Origin: Cercis canadensis | Taxonomy: Eukaryota; Streptophyta; Magnoliopsida; Fabales; Fabaceae | Assembly (NCBI GenBank): GCA_003255065.1 | Contig: QAOA01007183.1 | Location: 658,584-722,583, forward strand | Length of the DNA: 64,000 bases | Reading direction: 5' to 3' | Shown here: positions 48,535 to 61,570 of the stretch, piece after piece | Numbering within the stretch: position 1 is the first letter of the stretch | How the letters are laid out: every line of letters begins with the position of its first letter | Notes under the pieces: generated by a model | The model's input: the letters and a program-made list of their open reading frames with translations, nothing else | Told to the model about the DNA's origin: nothing | Databases searched by the model: none | Position numbers and translations under genes: made by a program

Positions 48535-51500
48535 AAATTAGCTAGCCTTTTCCTTTGTCATGAACAAACATGATGTTGGGGGAAAGAGAGAGGAACTATT
48601 TAATATGAATGAATAATGATTAGTGATATATCTTTCTTAAGTTTTGTCCAGAAAAAAGAAAAAGAAAAAGAGGGGAGGGATACGTCTCATGCTAGGAAAC
48701 ATTTGCTTCAGTCCAAAGAATTTCAGGACATTGTCTTTGATGTCATTATCAGAGCAAGGTAAGTTCAATGGAAATATAATGGTTCTTTCCTCAGGCCATG
48801 GTCCATGGTTTGTATTTGGGCAGAAGAGGACCCATTGGAGAGTTCTGATATTATAACATGCATGTGGGATTAAATTTATGTCTGACTATTATAACATCGT
48901 TCTCATCATATCTGTATGCAAGAGTTTTAATTATTCGATTTCAAAGAAATGGTGGAAACTATCCATGAAGATTATTATACAGCATTTCAATCTTTGCTTG
49001 CACACAAGTTCCTTTTCTTCTCTCTCTATATCCCCGCTCCTCTGCTTTTAATTAACGTACAATGGATATACATGAGGAAAACTATATGAATTGAACCTGC
49101 TGGCGTATGTATATATATATACTTCTTTTTATTCTTCTATCTTGCTTATTTGACCAGTGAAGATTTTATATATAATTAAGATATTTTCTTTCATTAATGA
49201 GAGAACCTTAACAAAATAAAGCAGGGAAAAAGGCTAAATGCTCTCTTATGAATACGTAATTATTTATGTTTGATGAATTGTCACTTGGAAATACCTTAAA
49301 GGCTCAAATGGTAAGACATGGGTGGAATCAAGGTAAAAACTTAAAGCATAATATTTAAGTCCTAATTTTGTTGGCCAAGTTAAAAAAGGTCCTAGTACAA
49401 CTTCCTTAGATGTGAAAAATAAAATAAAATAAAATAATTTGTATAAGCGAAAAACAGACAAGGAGAACGTCCGTCTTTTATTTTTCTTCCATCCACTGTA
49501 TTTATTATTATTATTATTATTATTTCTTTGGTAGAATGCTGAAGTGTATTTCATTTCCTCCGTTACTCCGTATTTTCCGCTGGCCCATTTTGAACAGTTG
49601 CTGTGTGGTGTGGGCCGCAGTTGCATGTGCACAATTTACAAACTTTGAACCCTTGTCCTTCTTTCTGTAATCTGCATCTCCATGACCAATACAGAAAAGG
49701 CCTGTCTTCTGGTTCTGGACCTACAAGTGTACGATGGGCATGGGTCTACACGTCAAACAAAAACCAAAAAAAAAAAACACTTGGCGAACCCTTCTTCGCC
49801 TTCTGCTTGCCAGTTTCTGTGTGTTTAAGTGTTTTGATTTGAGTTTGAGTTTTCCGTAATGAAAAGTTATAATTTCTTGGTAAGATCAACATGTGTGGGT
49901 GACTGCTAACACCTGCATTTGGTGTTGTTAGACCAAATGTTGTCGCAACTCTCTCGCTGAAGGGAAATGGAGCTTCAGCGTAACTAGGTCATCCAAAACC
50001 AAAAGTAATGTTCGTTCAGTTCATGATTATCTGCTTGTCCTTTTCCCAGACAACGTGTTCTACAACACAGGGTTTCTGCTGCGCTAATATCATATTGCCC
50101 CCGANTTTTCCGTAATGAAAAGTTAAAATTTCTTGGTAAGATCAACATGTGTGGGTGACTGCTAACACCTGCATTTGGTGTTGATAGACCAAATGTTGTC
50201 GCAACTCTCTCGCTGAAGGGAAATGGAGCTTCAGCGTAACTAGGTCATCCAAAACCAAAAGTAATGTTCGTTCAGTTCATGATTATCTGCTTGTCCTTTT
50301 CCCAGACAACGTGTTCTACAACACAGGGTTTCTGCTGCGCTAATATCATATTGCCCCCGACATTCAGAATTTTAGGTACAACTAAATTTTCTGCAAAATT
50401 TTCCCTCTTGTTCATCATTGCGTTTATTTTGAAAAAAGAGACTCCACCATCATGTATTCCTATTTGATTCTTTTTCACCTCTGATTTTCCCCTGCCTTCT
50501 GTTTTATTCACTTGTCTCTTCCATTTTCTTTGCACTCTATTTGACGTGTGCCTGGGTTTAACTTTTTCCAATGTTAAAAAAGGTATATTAGGGTCTTCAA
50601 TGAATGATGGATGGCCCAAATATGTTCATTTTCACAAGGTCACTGAAAGGCGAATAATTTGATAATGGAAGTTGACTACTCGTAAACGTTAGCTTATCTC
50701 TCACTCTCATGGTCCCAAATGGCTGATGTCACATATGGCTTCTGCTGCGTCCATTGGGCTTCATCTTCACTTTGGTGCCACAAATATATATTACTTTAGA
50801 TAACATCATAAGTAGCGTAATAAATTTTTTTCCACCATACTATTTGCATCAATTTCCTTACGAAATTTTCATTGATGTTTGTATAGATAACTGAGAATAA
50901 ATATGATTGTACTGAGGATTTTTGAATTTGTGTAACTTTTTCAAAAAATGATATTGCATAATTCTTAATTGAACCGTGTTTAACTCTTACAGTTACTTCA
51001 TTTTGATAATTTAGCTATTTGGACAGAACTAATTAATGGGATACTGTCTGATCTCATTCTGCTCAAGATGTCATCCCTGTCCTTTACTCAGTTATGTTTG
51101 AGGATTATCCTTGATTTTTTAAGCTCTGCAACATTGCCAACACGATGATTTTATGGAAAAACATGCTAGTGTGTTCGACACTTGCATCTTTGTTTCTTTT
51201 CACTAACTGATTCTGCTTTGTTATGAATGATTGCTAAAGTGAATCTGACTGGAAGCCAGTAGCCTTCGGTGTCTGGTGGCTCCTATTCCTTCTTAAGAGT
51301 AAAGGTTGCGGGAGAAATAAGGTTCAGGATTATATGGTGCTGAAGTTTATAACATCATGCGGATTTTTTTTCTCTCTTAATACTCTGTTTACATTTGTGT
51401 GTATCAGTAAATATTTATTTTATCCACCATTATATTTATGGTATGTTTGACAAAATTGAAATTGATTTTGTAACCGTCATTGGTTTGCCATCAAATGCTT

Positions 51501-51967
51501 CAAACGGCTGGCTGCTCTCGCTTGAAGCACTAATAATTGTCAAGACTAAGAGAAGTTCTGTATTCTTCTTCCTGCCCACACTGTGTAGCCAGGTTTTAAC
51601 AAAGTATATAGAATAGTTAGATCTGAGGAAGTGGCATGATGCATGCATTTTGAGCACTTGGTGTTTGACAACAAAAGGTGTAACTGCCCAGGTTCTCACC
51701 TGATGACTTGTCTCATAGAGTGGAATTTTAAATCAGGTGCTACCCAATTGCGCAAATCCACCATTTGGAATTCATTTACATGACATATTTATGTTGCTGA
51801 CTTGATATTTATAATGATATGATCTCTGAAACACTGATGATGTTTATTTGTTCATAAAAAAAATACCGTCTTAAGGAAATAATGGATAACTGGGTCATCT
51901 GAATACTAGCCAGAAACTATTGAAGTTCTGGCATGCCTCACGCTGTTAAATCCACTTAGGTTTGCAT
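48535..51967. other. Intergenic DNA between KANADI and the first CYP82 gene
   Basis: No gene was recognised. The early part is probably the KANADI 3' untranslated region. Items seen are an (ATT/TTA)n run at 49500-49522, a 255-base direct repeat around an N at 50105, and a 67-codon frame at 50264-50467 without recognisable domains. Confidence 0.5.
49850..50360. repeat. 255-base direct repeat separated by one N
   Basis: 49850-50104 and 50106-50360 match almost base for base (for example GTTATAATTT against GTTAAAATTT, and TGTTGTTAGAC against TGTTGATAGAC), with N at 50105 between them. This is best explained as overlapping contig ends that were not merged. Confidence 0.9.
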
Positions 51968-51973
51968 TATAAA
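51968..51973 (+). promoter_or_regulatory. Probable TATA box of the first CYP82 gene
   Basis: TATAAA ends 43 bases before the ATG at 52017, implying a leader of only about 15-20 bases if this box is used. Confidence 0.45.
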
Positions 51974-52016
51974 TTGACTTAACTCCATCTCCATTTTGTG
52001 CAATTTGTTTTGAACT

Positions 52017-53925
52017 ATGAATCCCTCTTGGCAATTAACTGTTGTCGCTTTTTTAGCATCCTTGTTCTTTCTCTATTATGCTTTTTTTGGAAAGACAAGG
52101 AGTAATGCACGTAGTAAGAGTAAAGAGGCTCCTGTTCCGGCTGGTGCTTGGCCAATTATTGGTCACCTCCATCTTCTGGGTGGTGATGATCAGCTTCTCT
52201 ATCGAACGCTAGGAGCAATGGCTGATCAATATGGATCGGCATTCAATATCTGGCTTGGTAGTCGCCGAGCATTTGTGGTGAGTAGCTGGGAAGTGGCAAG
52301 GGAATGCTTCACAGCTAATGACAAGGCACTTGCCTCACGTCCCACAACTGTTGCTGCAAAGCATATGGGCTACAACTATGCTGTGTTTGGTTTTGCGCCT
52401 TATAGCCCATTCTGGCGTGAAATGCGAAAGATTGCAACTATTGAACTCCTTTCAAACCGTCGGCTTGAAATGCTTAAGCATGTCAGAGTGTCTGAGCTCA
52501 ACATGGGTATAAGGGACCTGTACAACTTATGGGTCCAAAGTAACTGCCCTTCTGTGCTTGTTGAGCTAAATCGATGGTTAGAGGACTTGATGCTTAATAT
52601 GGTAGTTCGAATGGTGGCTGGGAAATGTTATTTTGGTGCCTCAGCTGCTTGTGATGATGAAGCAAGGCGGTGCCAGAAGGCAATTAATGAATTTTTTCAT
52701 CTGATTGGCATTTTTGTGGTTTCAGATGCTCTTCCATATCTGCAGTGGTTGGATATGCAGGGGCATGAGAGGGCAATGAAGAAGACAGCCAAAGAGTTGG
52801 ATGCTATACTAGAAGGCTGGCTGGAGGAGCACCGCAAAGATAGAGCTAATGGTGATATTAAGGCCGAGGGTGAGCAGGACTTCATTGATGTAATGTTGTC
52901 ATTTCAAGAGAGTGGTCGCCTCTCAAATTTCCAACATGATTCGGACACAAGTATCAAGTCTACCTGCCTGGTAAGTTACAAAATGAGAACCTACTTTATA
53001 GTTCCAACAATTATTTGTTGGCCTTAATGAACCAACTTTTTTAAACTACTTGTTGAGGCTCTACTTGAGTATTTTTTTTTTTTTTTGTTCAGTTAGTTCG
53101 ATGCCTAGAATTAAGCCATATCCCACTATGGGGCATGGGCTATCATATTTGTGATGCTCAATTGTGGAAAAATTCACTGCCAATTAGATAGATATTTTTA
53201 ATTAAATGCATTATCTTGTAACTAGTGATATTTTGGTCTTGTATTTTGGTTATTTTCCTACTTCTACACTGTTAATTCTTCTTTATAACACTCTGCAGGC
53301 TCTTATACTTGGTGGCAGTGATACTACAGCAGGCACGCTTACATGGGCCATCTCTTTACTGCTCAACAATCGCCATGTATTGGAAAAGGCACAAGAAGAA
53401 TTGGAGCTGAATGTTGGCATGGATAGGCTAGTTGAGGAGTCAGACATTAAAAATCTTGTATATCTTCAAGCCATCATCAAGGAAACCCTCCGCCTATACC
53501 CAGCTGGTCCCCTCTTAGGACCAAGGGAATCCCTGGAAGATTGTACGGTTGCTGGTTATCATGTCCCTGCTGGTACCCGCTTGGTGGTTAACTTATGGAA
53601 GATTCATAGGGATCCAAGGATTTGGACAGATCCATCTGGTTTTCGACCTGAGAGATTTCTCACAAGCAATGCACATATTGATGTTAGAGGTCAGAACTTT
53701 GAACTAATTCCTTTTGGTTCTGGTAGACGGTCATGTCCTGGCATGTCATTTGCACTCCAAGTCCTTCACTTGACACTTGCTCGTTTGCTTCATGCTTTTG
53801 ACTTTGCAACTCCCTCAAATGAGCCTGTTGACATGAGTGAGAAACCAGGTTTAACCATTCCTAAAGCAACTCCATTAAAGCTTCTACTTACACCCCGCCT
53901 TTCAGCCCAACTGTATCACTACTAA
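52017..53925 (+). CDS. CYP82C: Cytochrome P450 of family CYP82, CYP82C-like
   Basis: Two exons (52017-52970, 53299-53925) join in phase 0 to 527 codons, 526 residues. An N-terminal membrane anchor (about 8-25) is followed by the hinge [17 protein letters not shown]. The I-helix GGSDTTAGT opens exon 2. ExxR is KETLR at residues 380-383, then FRPERF, and the heme loop [10 protein letters not shown] has Cys 464. All catalytic motifs are intact. [32 protein letters not shown] and [15 protein letters not shown] resemble Arabidopsis CYP82C4, which hydroxylates coumarins (fraxetin to sideretin, xanthotoxin 5-hydroxylation). The substrate here is unknown; a coumarin or furanocoumarin is a reasonable guess. 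It would sit on the ER facing the cytosol. It is the most diverged member of the three-gene tandem array. Confidence 0.93.
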
Positions 53926-56011
53926 ATTTTGTGCCGGGGAAGATATGAACCAGCTGAAACTTGTAAGATGAAAACTTACGAATAAAAACGGATTTGAATA
54001 TGGAGTTTGGTGCTGTTTAGATGCTATATCCATGTGATATTATTAATCATTAATATTTAAGATTTGAAGCATGTTTCTCTAATTTGGCACTCTTTGTCTC
54101 TACTGTTAGATTGGGTTGTGTCTCCCTTTTAATAATGATAATTTTTGGAACGTAAATAAGTTATAATAGAAAAACATAAACTCGGAACAATCAGGCTTGT
54201 ATTAATAATGAATTCCACCACAATGCCACATAAGGTGGCAATCTATAGTATATTACAGTATTTTATTTGGAAATTCCTTGATGGCATGCCCATGCAAACG
54301 TGGATGTATATATCCACTGATCTCCCTCAACTAAATTAATTCAAAGGTCCGGCCCATAAAATTATGGCCCAATAACGCTATTCACTTTGGGGAAAAGCTC
54401 AACGCTATCCCGTTATTTTTGTCTGTGGGCTTCTATCTTTTCCCTGTTTTTTCAAGTATTTTTCTTCTTCGACTCGGCAAAACAAAATAGATAAGTAGCT
54501 TTTGTGTCTTTGGATGTAATTTTTTTTTGTCAAGGTTTCTGGTTTAGTGAATTTAAATGATATCATGTATTGTAGAGATGAGAAAAAAGTATCTATTTAT
54601 AAATATAAAAATATGACTATCCTACCTTATATTATTGTTCATGGTCGCCACTAGGGATGACAATTTGTCTCATATCCGATGGGGCCCTGTTACTTTTATC
54701 TAGTCGAGTACAGATATAAGGCAGAAAAAATGGGGATAAGGATGGATAATTTTATGGGACAGTAGGGGTGTTTATAACCAGACCAACCCATAACAATCCG
54801 ATCGAATCAGACCAGTTTGATACCAATCCATCGGTTACAGATGAAAGGAAAGCAGAATCAGATAGCTCAGATTTAATATTTCGGTTTAAACTGGTCAATT
54901 CAGTTTTTATTAAGTAAAATTGAATAAAATCAGTACTTTCTCTCTCCCTCATTAAGTCATTCCCACTTTCCAATGGCTGAACATCTCTCTCTTTTCGTCC
55001 TTTCAAATTTTGAAAAATCAATTCTTTGACTTTTCAACTCTTTCTTCTCTCTCTTGTTTCTCTTTTCCTATGCTTTTTTTTAATTTCAAGTGTCTTTCAG
55101 TCTTTTTCCTTCACTCTTTCTAGTCCTTTCAGTTTCTCCTCTTCGACTCTCATACCTTGAGATGAAACAACAGTGAAAGCTAAAAGCTTAAGGTTTCAAT
55201 GCATAATGAGTTGATAAAAAAGAATAGAAAAGCAATCCCAGTGTGTTTTTTATTGTTCACTGGAAAAAATCTCTTGCAGTAACTTATTCTGAAAATCTGA
55301 GGTAGGAGAGTCGCAACAAATTTGTGGGTTGTCTGGTTCGGCAAGAACCTCCTAAGTGAAGCCAAGCCTAGGTCTCCTCTTTGTCACTACCCGTCCCTCC
55401 CCACCTTGTATTGTATATATATATATAATAATAATAATAATAAATTACATAAAAATTTTTAAAATTTTTTTGGCAAAATGACATTGTTTTGACTTTTGAC
55501 TGAAGGTTTTTAAGAAAAATATGACTGTATAAATAAATGGGACGAGACATGGGACAAATAAACATTTAATGAAATAAGAATAAAACTGTTAAAAAATCCC
55601 AATAGGTCTAGAGATAAGTCATGAGAATATTTTTCGAGAAGGGGTACCAGGAGTGCTTGTCCCATCCCCACCCCATTGCCATTCCCAGTCACACCACACC
55701 GGGTCGTGGTTGTTGTGTGTTTTCCCCTTAAATCTGTCGTATAGTGCCAGTGGTGTCACCTCGTCACTTATTTTATCTGATGTGCGCCCGCCTTAGTTTC
55801 TTACAGTGACATGTGGTGAGACTATGACTTTATGTTATATAGGCAAATTGATCTTCCTCGTTTGACTTTTCCTCTAAACGACAAAGCTTTGCGCATCTGA
55901 GAAGTATGCAATTGTATCCAATTCCAATCAGTGTGGCTATTTAATTCAATGGGATGAAAATGAAAGTGAGTTTGCCGTTAATTTAAGCATCATTGAGTTG
56001 TGAGTAGCAGA
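53926..56011. other. Spacer between CYP82 genes 1 and 2
   Basis: This starts with the 3' end of gene 1 and ends with the promoter of gene 2, where TATATAG at 55835-55841 is a possible TATA box. Between them lies AT-rich DNA with a short (TA)n/(ATA)n run near 55417-55443. No P450 fragment was recognised in it. Confidence 0.5.
53981..53986 (+). terminator. Polyadenylation signal of the first CYP82 gene
   Basis: AATAAA lies 56 bases after the stop codon, the usual near-upstream element position. Confidence 0.5.
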
Positions 56012-57769
56012 ATGGCAAAAGTTGCAATGGGTGTGAGCCTTGAGTATGTGAAGGTGACTATTGGCGGTGTTGTTGGCATATTGTTCATTTCTTACTATCT
56101 GTTTAGAAAATGGAGATCTCCCGCAGGTGATGGGCGGAAACCTCCAGAAGCTGCGGGTGGGTGGCCTTTGATAGGTCATCTTCACCTCTTAGGTGCTTCG
56201 GGACAAGCTCCTTATATAAACTTGGGAGCTTTGGCAGACAAGTATGGAGCAATATTCAGAATCCGATTTGGCGTGCACCCAGCTGTGGTGGTCAGTAGTT
56301 GGGAACTAGCCAAGGAGTGTTTCACTACCCATGATGTCAAAGTCTCTTCTCGTCCTAAATTCACAGCTGCAAAAATCCTTGGCTACGACTATGCCAATTT
56401 TGGATTCTCCCCTTACGGTGATTTCTGGCGTGAAATGCGTAAGATAGTTGCTTTGGAGTTACTGTCGACCCGCCGCTTTGAATTGTTTAAAGATATTCGA
56501 GATTCCGAGGTTGAGAGTTCAATCAAGGAGCTATACAGAGCATGGGCTAACAACAAAGACGAGGGGTCTGGTAATTTATTGGTAGAGATGAAGCAATGGT
56601 TAGGAGACATAAATCTGAACGTGATTCTGAGAATGATTGCTGGCAAGCGATACTCTGGCGCAGCTGGAGATGAACAAGAAGAGGTAAGGCGGTGTCGGAA
56701 GGTTTTCAGAGAGTTTTTTCGTTTGACGGGGTTGTTTCTTGTGGGAGATGCAATCCCTTTTCTTGGATGCCTTGATCTGGGTGGTCATATCAATGATATG
56801 AAAAAGGCTGCCATTGAAATGGACATTCTCATTTGTGAATGGTTAGAAGAACATCGCCGAAAAATAAACTCTGGTGAGCTTAAAACAGAGGAAGACTTCA
56901 TCGATGTCATGCTCTCTGTTCTTCAACATGCTGATCTTGCTGGTTATGATGCTGTTACTGTCAACAAAGCCACTTGCTCGGTATGCTACTTCTTCAATTC
57001 TCATGCTCTCCATTAAATTTAACGGATATTTGTCATCATTTATTTATGGATTTTGGTTAATTGACCTTACAGAGGGTAATTAAGGGATGTTGAATTGATA
57101 TTGAGCAATTGAATTTTGCAGACAATAATTGCAGGGGCAACAGATACCACAACAGTTACCATGACATGGGCACTATCGTTATTATTGAACAACCGTGATG
57201 CTTTGAAGAAAGTTAAAGATGAATTGGACTTGCATGTGGGCAAGGAAAGAGTAGTGAACGAGTCAGATATCAACAAATTAGTATATCTTCAAGCCGTAGT
57301 TAAAGAAACATTTCGATTGTATCCAGCAGGGCCACTATCAGGTCCGCGTGAATTCACAGAGGACTGCACCTTAGCTGGGTACCATGTCCCAGCAGGTACC
57401 CGTTTGATTTTGAACCTATGGAAATTACATAGAGACCCACGCGTGTGGTCAGATCCATTGGAGTTCAAACCAGAAAGATTTCTAAGCAGCCACAAGGATA
57501 TTGATGTTAAGGGTCAGCATTTCGAGCTTTTACCCTTTGGCGGTGGAAGAAGGGCGTGTCCTGGTATTTCATTTGGCCTTCAAATGACACACTTAGCACT
57601 AGCTGCTTTGTTACAAGCGTTCGAGGTCACAACTCCCTCTAATGCCCCTCTTGATATGACGGCCACTTTTGGTCTTACAAACATCAAAACCACTCCACTT
57701 GAGGTCTTAGTCAAACCTCGCTTATCACCTCTTCTTTACCACCAAGGAACACAAACACTCCCTCCCTAA
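56012..57769 (+). CDS. CYP82: Cytochrome P450 of family CYP82 (CYP82D-like), gene 2 of the array
   Basis: Two exons (56012-56980, 57122-57769) join in phase 0 to 539 codons, 538 residues. The ATG at 56012 is used; the frame extends upstream only through a GTG. Residues ~10-32 form the membrane anchor, followed by [20 protein letters not shown]. The I-helix is [16 protein letters not shown], ExxR is KETFR at 385-388, PERF follows, and the heme loop [10 protein letters not shown] has Cys 469. [20 protein letters not shown] and [20 protein letters not shown] place it with CYP82D/A-type enzymes that oxidise flavonoids, lignans or terpenoids; the substrate is not readable. The tail [12 protein letters not shown] is longer than in its neighbours. 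It is close to gene 3 of the array and diverged from gene 1. Confidence 0.93.
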
Positions 57770-58438
57770 TCCTTCCAAAACTCACTCCAATTTCCTTACT
57801 TGTCACATATACTTTATGTTTCTGGATTTGCTTCACATATAATAAGACAAAGCTTATACAATTATTGTGTAATTCGATTAATTCATTACATTACAGTTTC
57901 AAATATTTTATTCAGAAAAAAGAGAAAAATCTTAGGATTTTCATTTTATCCAGTTGGACTTCAAAATGCAATGGATGATTTTTTGACACTTGGCTTATAT
58001 CCTTTTTTTTTTTTTTTTTTTCTTTCCCTTTTGTTGCCATAGCTTATCTCCTATTTCGTGCCTAACACTATTTACCAAGTTTTCTTAAATAAAATAATTC
58101 AATAAAGATAAAAAGGAGACTCTGGTGCGATTTGGGATGTTAGTCTCCTAATTTTCCCAAGCCTCTATGGAACACTATAAACAATGGAGGAGAGTATAAC
58201 AAAAGCTTGGAAAATAATATAGACGCTGAAGATGGAAAATTGAAAATTCTTTTGAGAATTCCTATTTCAATTTTCCAGTAGTTCTAATAAATTAGTCTAG
58301 CTACGTACTTTGCGTATCTGTAGTGCTTTGTAAATTAAGAATGTGATATCAACTCAATAAAATTGCATCTAGTACCTTAGTTTGAGTAAGTTTGGCAAGT
58401 TTTTCATTCCTTTATCTGGAAGAAATTCAGCAGACTCA

Positions 58439-58661
58439 ATGAAATTTAACATGAATGCTGTGGTGTTCATAGTAATTCTCTCATTTATTGTTTTCCTATT
58501 GATTGCAATTCACAAGGGTGCTGTGTTCACTGAAGCTTTCATGGATATCACCGCTGAGGAATCGCTTCATTGTTCCAAGCATCCAAACAAGTCTTGGATG
58601 AAGCTATTGTATAAGCTCGAAGATTTAACTTTGATGGAAGCTCCTCCTCTTATTGTCCAGG
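58439..58661 (+). pseudogene. Orphan exon-like open frame with one membrane segment
   Basis: From an internal ATG the frame reads MKFNMNAVVFIVILSFIVFL, a hydrophobic signal-anchor, then a polar stretch with ESLHCSKHPNKSWMKLLYKL and EDLTLMEAPPLIVQ. It then meets a GTCAGA donor-like site at 58662; reading through gives a hydrophobic tail to 58711. An earlier in-frame ATG starts at 58382. I do not recognise the family and found no convincing downstream exon. Part of the membrane-segment DNA (58466-58500) has a diverged second copy at 59067-59107, so this may be the remnant of a locally repeated gene. Short type II membrane protein, dead exon and chance frame are all possible. Confidence 0.3.
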
Positions 58662-59386
58662 TCAGATTCTTTGTTTTCCTTGCTCTTTTGTTTCTCCTTT
58701 ATTTCTCGTGACCGTGAAGCCCATGAAAGTTGATCATGCAAAATCTAAAATAAAACATTTATTATTAGAGCAATGTATTTAGCTATAGAAAAAATTGTCA
58801 CAATTTTATCAAAATTTAAGATAATTAATTGTTAGATGAAAAAAATAGTAAGAACCACATATTTATTTAAATTTTTTTAGAACTAACATTATTCTAAGAA
58901 CAATTCTAACAATAAAATTTTAGCTATTAAACATATATGGGTCTGTTTGTTTGACTAATTATTTTTTTTCTGTCGAAACAAAGGAATTTGAATTTTCAAT
59001 AATTCCATGAAAGTGAATATATTTGACTTTGAGATGTTGATTTTAGCCCAAAAAATTAATACTCAACTTTCATAGTAACTTCTCTCTCATTTATTGTTTT
59101 CCTAGTTACAATATAATGTAGAACACTTTTTATTTGTTATGAATGCTGTCATGCCTAAAGTGCCACTTAAGCAATGTGGGATGACTTTGAAAACCTATTT
59201 TTATATATGATTAAAATGTGCAGTCTTTGTAGTTTATATACCATTAGGTACGAGTGTTATATATATAATCAATAAAACTCATCCGTTGAACTCCAATATG
59301 CCACATCTTTGTCAGTTTGTGAGCCTTATAGGCTATTAGCCAATTTTTTATTTTTTTTTTTCATTTTTGACTTCAATATCTTGTTG

Positions 59387-59387
<1 letters not shown>

Positions 59388-59417
<30 letters not shown>

Positions 59418-59418
59418 N
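59388..59418. repeat. Poly-T tract ending in N
   Basis: Thirty T bases followed by N at 59418. Length and continuity are uncertain. Confidence 0.85.
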
Positions 59419-61215
59419 ACCCTCTCTTTTTCGCTTCATAAAATAAGTTATCTCCAACTTTCCTATGGAAGAAGAAACCACTAAATTAAGGCAAGTGCTT
59501 GAAACACCTTCATGGAAATTCAAGCCGGTAATAATAATAGCAAATAATGATACATACTTGTCCAGGTTGTAATAGAGTATTATTTTAGGTGACGTAGATT
59601 AATTTCTCCAATTCACAGTACCCTATAATTTCTATCAGTCGTTTTAATGAATGAGTAGAAAAAGAAGAAAAATTATAATCAAAGGAAGCAAAAGAAAAAA
59701 AAATTAATAAAAATATTGATTACGTGTTATAGATGACATTATAGACTATATAATATTTATATCAAAAAATTAAATTTTGTATCATTTCATATGAAACTCA
59801 CGAAATATTTTAGTTTCGTTCGCAAGCAACACAAAACACCAATCTAAAAGCAAAATTATACAATTTTCATCGAAACATAATAGGTTTGGTGTGCTTCAAA
59901 TGAAACAACAAAAAATTACAAAGTATCCACCGAAGCATGGAATCATGTACCAATGTGAACATGAAAAAATTGAGTAAAGAAAAAAAAATTCAAAGAACTC
60001 AAAATTCAAAAACTAGTAAACAAACAACCTTAATCTACAAAATCGTTTCTCAACCTTCAATTTGAACTTAAAAAACTATGCATGTGTTGGTGTGAAAACA
60101 AAAAAGAATTAAAGTTGCCATTTCAATAACCAAAGTCTAGAAGCTTCCTTCGAAGGTTAGTTTTTCTCTCTTGCATCGCTATGGCTGCTGATTTCTGGTT
60201 CTCCCTTGCCCTACGCCTAATACCTCTTATTGGCATTCTTGCCTTTGGGTTTGATCCAGTGTGGCGTGGGGTAGTGTGTGTCTTGTGTGGAGTCAATAAG
60301 TCAAAGAATTTGGGGAAAAAAAAAAAAAAACAGCAACAGCACATGATTTCTAAGCGGTGGTATTTATTTATTTATATATATATCAAATGTTTTTAAAATT
60401 TATGGGTATGGATTAAAAAAATAATTATTTAATATTATATTATTTAATTTTATATATCTCAAACATTATTATTATGTTATTAGAATTCTTTAAAATTGAA
60501 AAAAAATTATTTTCACAAAATTTTTAAAACGTTTTCAAAACATTTCTATTTTTTAAGTGACGAAACGCTAGGAAATTTTTTTTCTTTGATCTAGATGACC
60601 GAGTAACAGACTATTGGTTATTTTATTCACAATAGGAACATTCTAACTAGTACCATTCATTAATTACTACTATCACACAAAGTAAGACTACGTAAGGATT
60701 ACTTGTCATACATAAGAGTGGACTATTGATTTTCTTTTTTCTTGTTTAACAATGTATTAATTCAATGTTCACAGTTGCATATCACAATTACATTACGATT
60801 ACGATGAATCAATATATAATTTTTTTGTAATTATTAATAGTGTAATTAATTAATTATCATATATAGACAGTACGGACAATGGAGTACTCCAATTAATTAA
60901 CTAAAAAGAAAAGAAAAAAATGAAAGGAAATACTAGTCGACAACCAATGAAACGTACCAAGTACAGTTTACGTACCTGTCTTCTGGAATTCGGAGGTGAC
61001 TCCTACAAATATTTTTCTTAAAAGAAATAGAAAATTATTTTTTTGATTGAAAAAAAAGAGTATTTGAGCAACTTACGTACCAATTAATATTGAAAAGCAT
61101 TCATTCATATAACATTATTTGACCAAAAAGGTTCTGGATTGTTAACTCGAGTGTATTTCAAAAAATAATGCTAACTCCGTTTTACAGTATTCTCCTTCTT
61201 TCTTTTATTAATTGG

Positions 61216-61250
61216 AAAAAAAAAAAAAAAAAACCCCTNAAAAAAAAAAA
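61216..61250. repeat. Poly-A tract pair around an N
   Basis: A run of A, then ACCCCT, an N at 61239 and another A run. This is probably a contig join inside a homopolymer. Confidence 0.8.
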
Positions 61251-61490
61251 ACTCCTTACCTTCGACTTGTGCCTCTCTTGTCACTGCTGCAGAAGCCGTC
61301 GGTAGACCAAATAATTTTTCTAAAAATAAATAAGGAATAATCACCAAATTTGAAAAATGAGAAGATATGATTGATGACCGTTGGAAATAAAATAAAAAAG
61401 GTAAATTATTGAACAACTTGAAATGATTTAATAATGAAGCGTATGTTGAAACATTCACTCCGATTGGCATACCACAACAAATGGTAATGG

Positions 61491-61498
61491 TATAAATT
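61491..61498 (+). promoter_or_regulatory. Probable TATA box of the third CYP82 gene
   Basis: TATAAATT at 61491 would place transcription start at about 61520-61525. An ATG at 61520, in frame with the gene, would then sit at or before the transcript start. This supports the ATG at 61571 as the real initiator. Confidence 0.5.
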
Positions 61499-61570
61499 CG
61501 ATGTTCACATGCAAGTTAAATGTGCATCAACAGAAGGTTTTCACCTGAATCGATCGCAGGAAGTTACAAA

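Larger units (their letters stand above)
57770..61490. other. Spacer between CYP82 genes 2 and 3
   Basis: About 3.7 kb of AT-rich DNA with one possible orphan exon (58439-58661) and two N-marked homopolymer joins. A 72-codon frame at 60181-60396 has no recognisable domain and ends in a poly-A-encoded lysine run, so it is not called. No P450 remnant was found. Confidence 0.5.

Noticed and set aside
50264..50467. 67-codon plus-strand frame next to the N at 50105
   Set aside because: Begins inside a duplicated contig end and shows no domain. The hydrophobic look comes from T-rich DNA.
60123..60396. Overlapping small frames on both strands (71-73 codons)
   Set aside because: They include poly-A/poly-T encoded Lys or Phe runs and no known domain; the region is AT-rich spacer.
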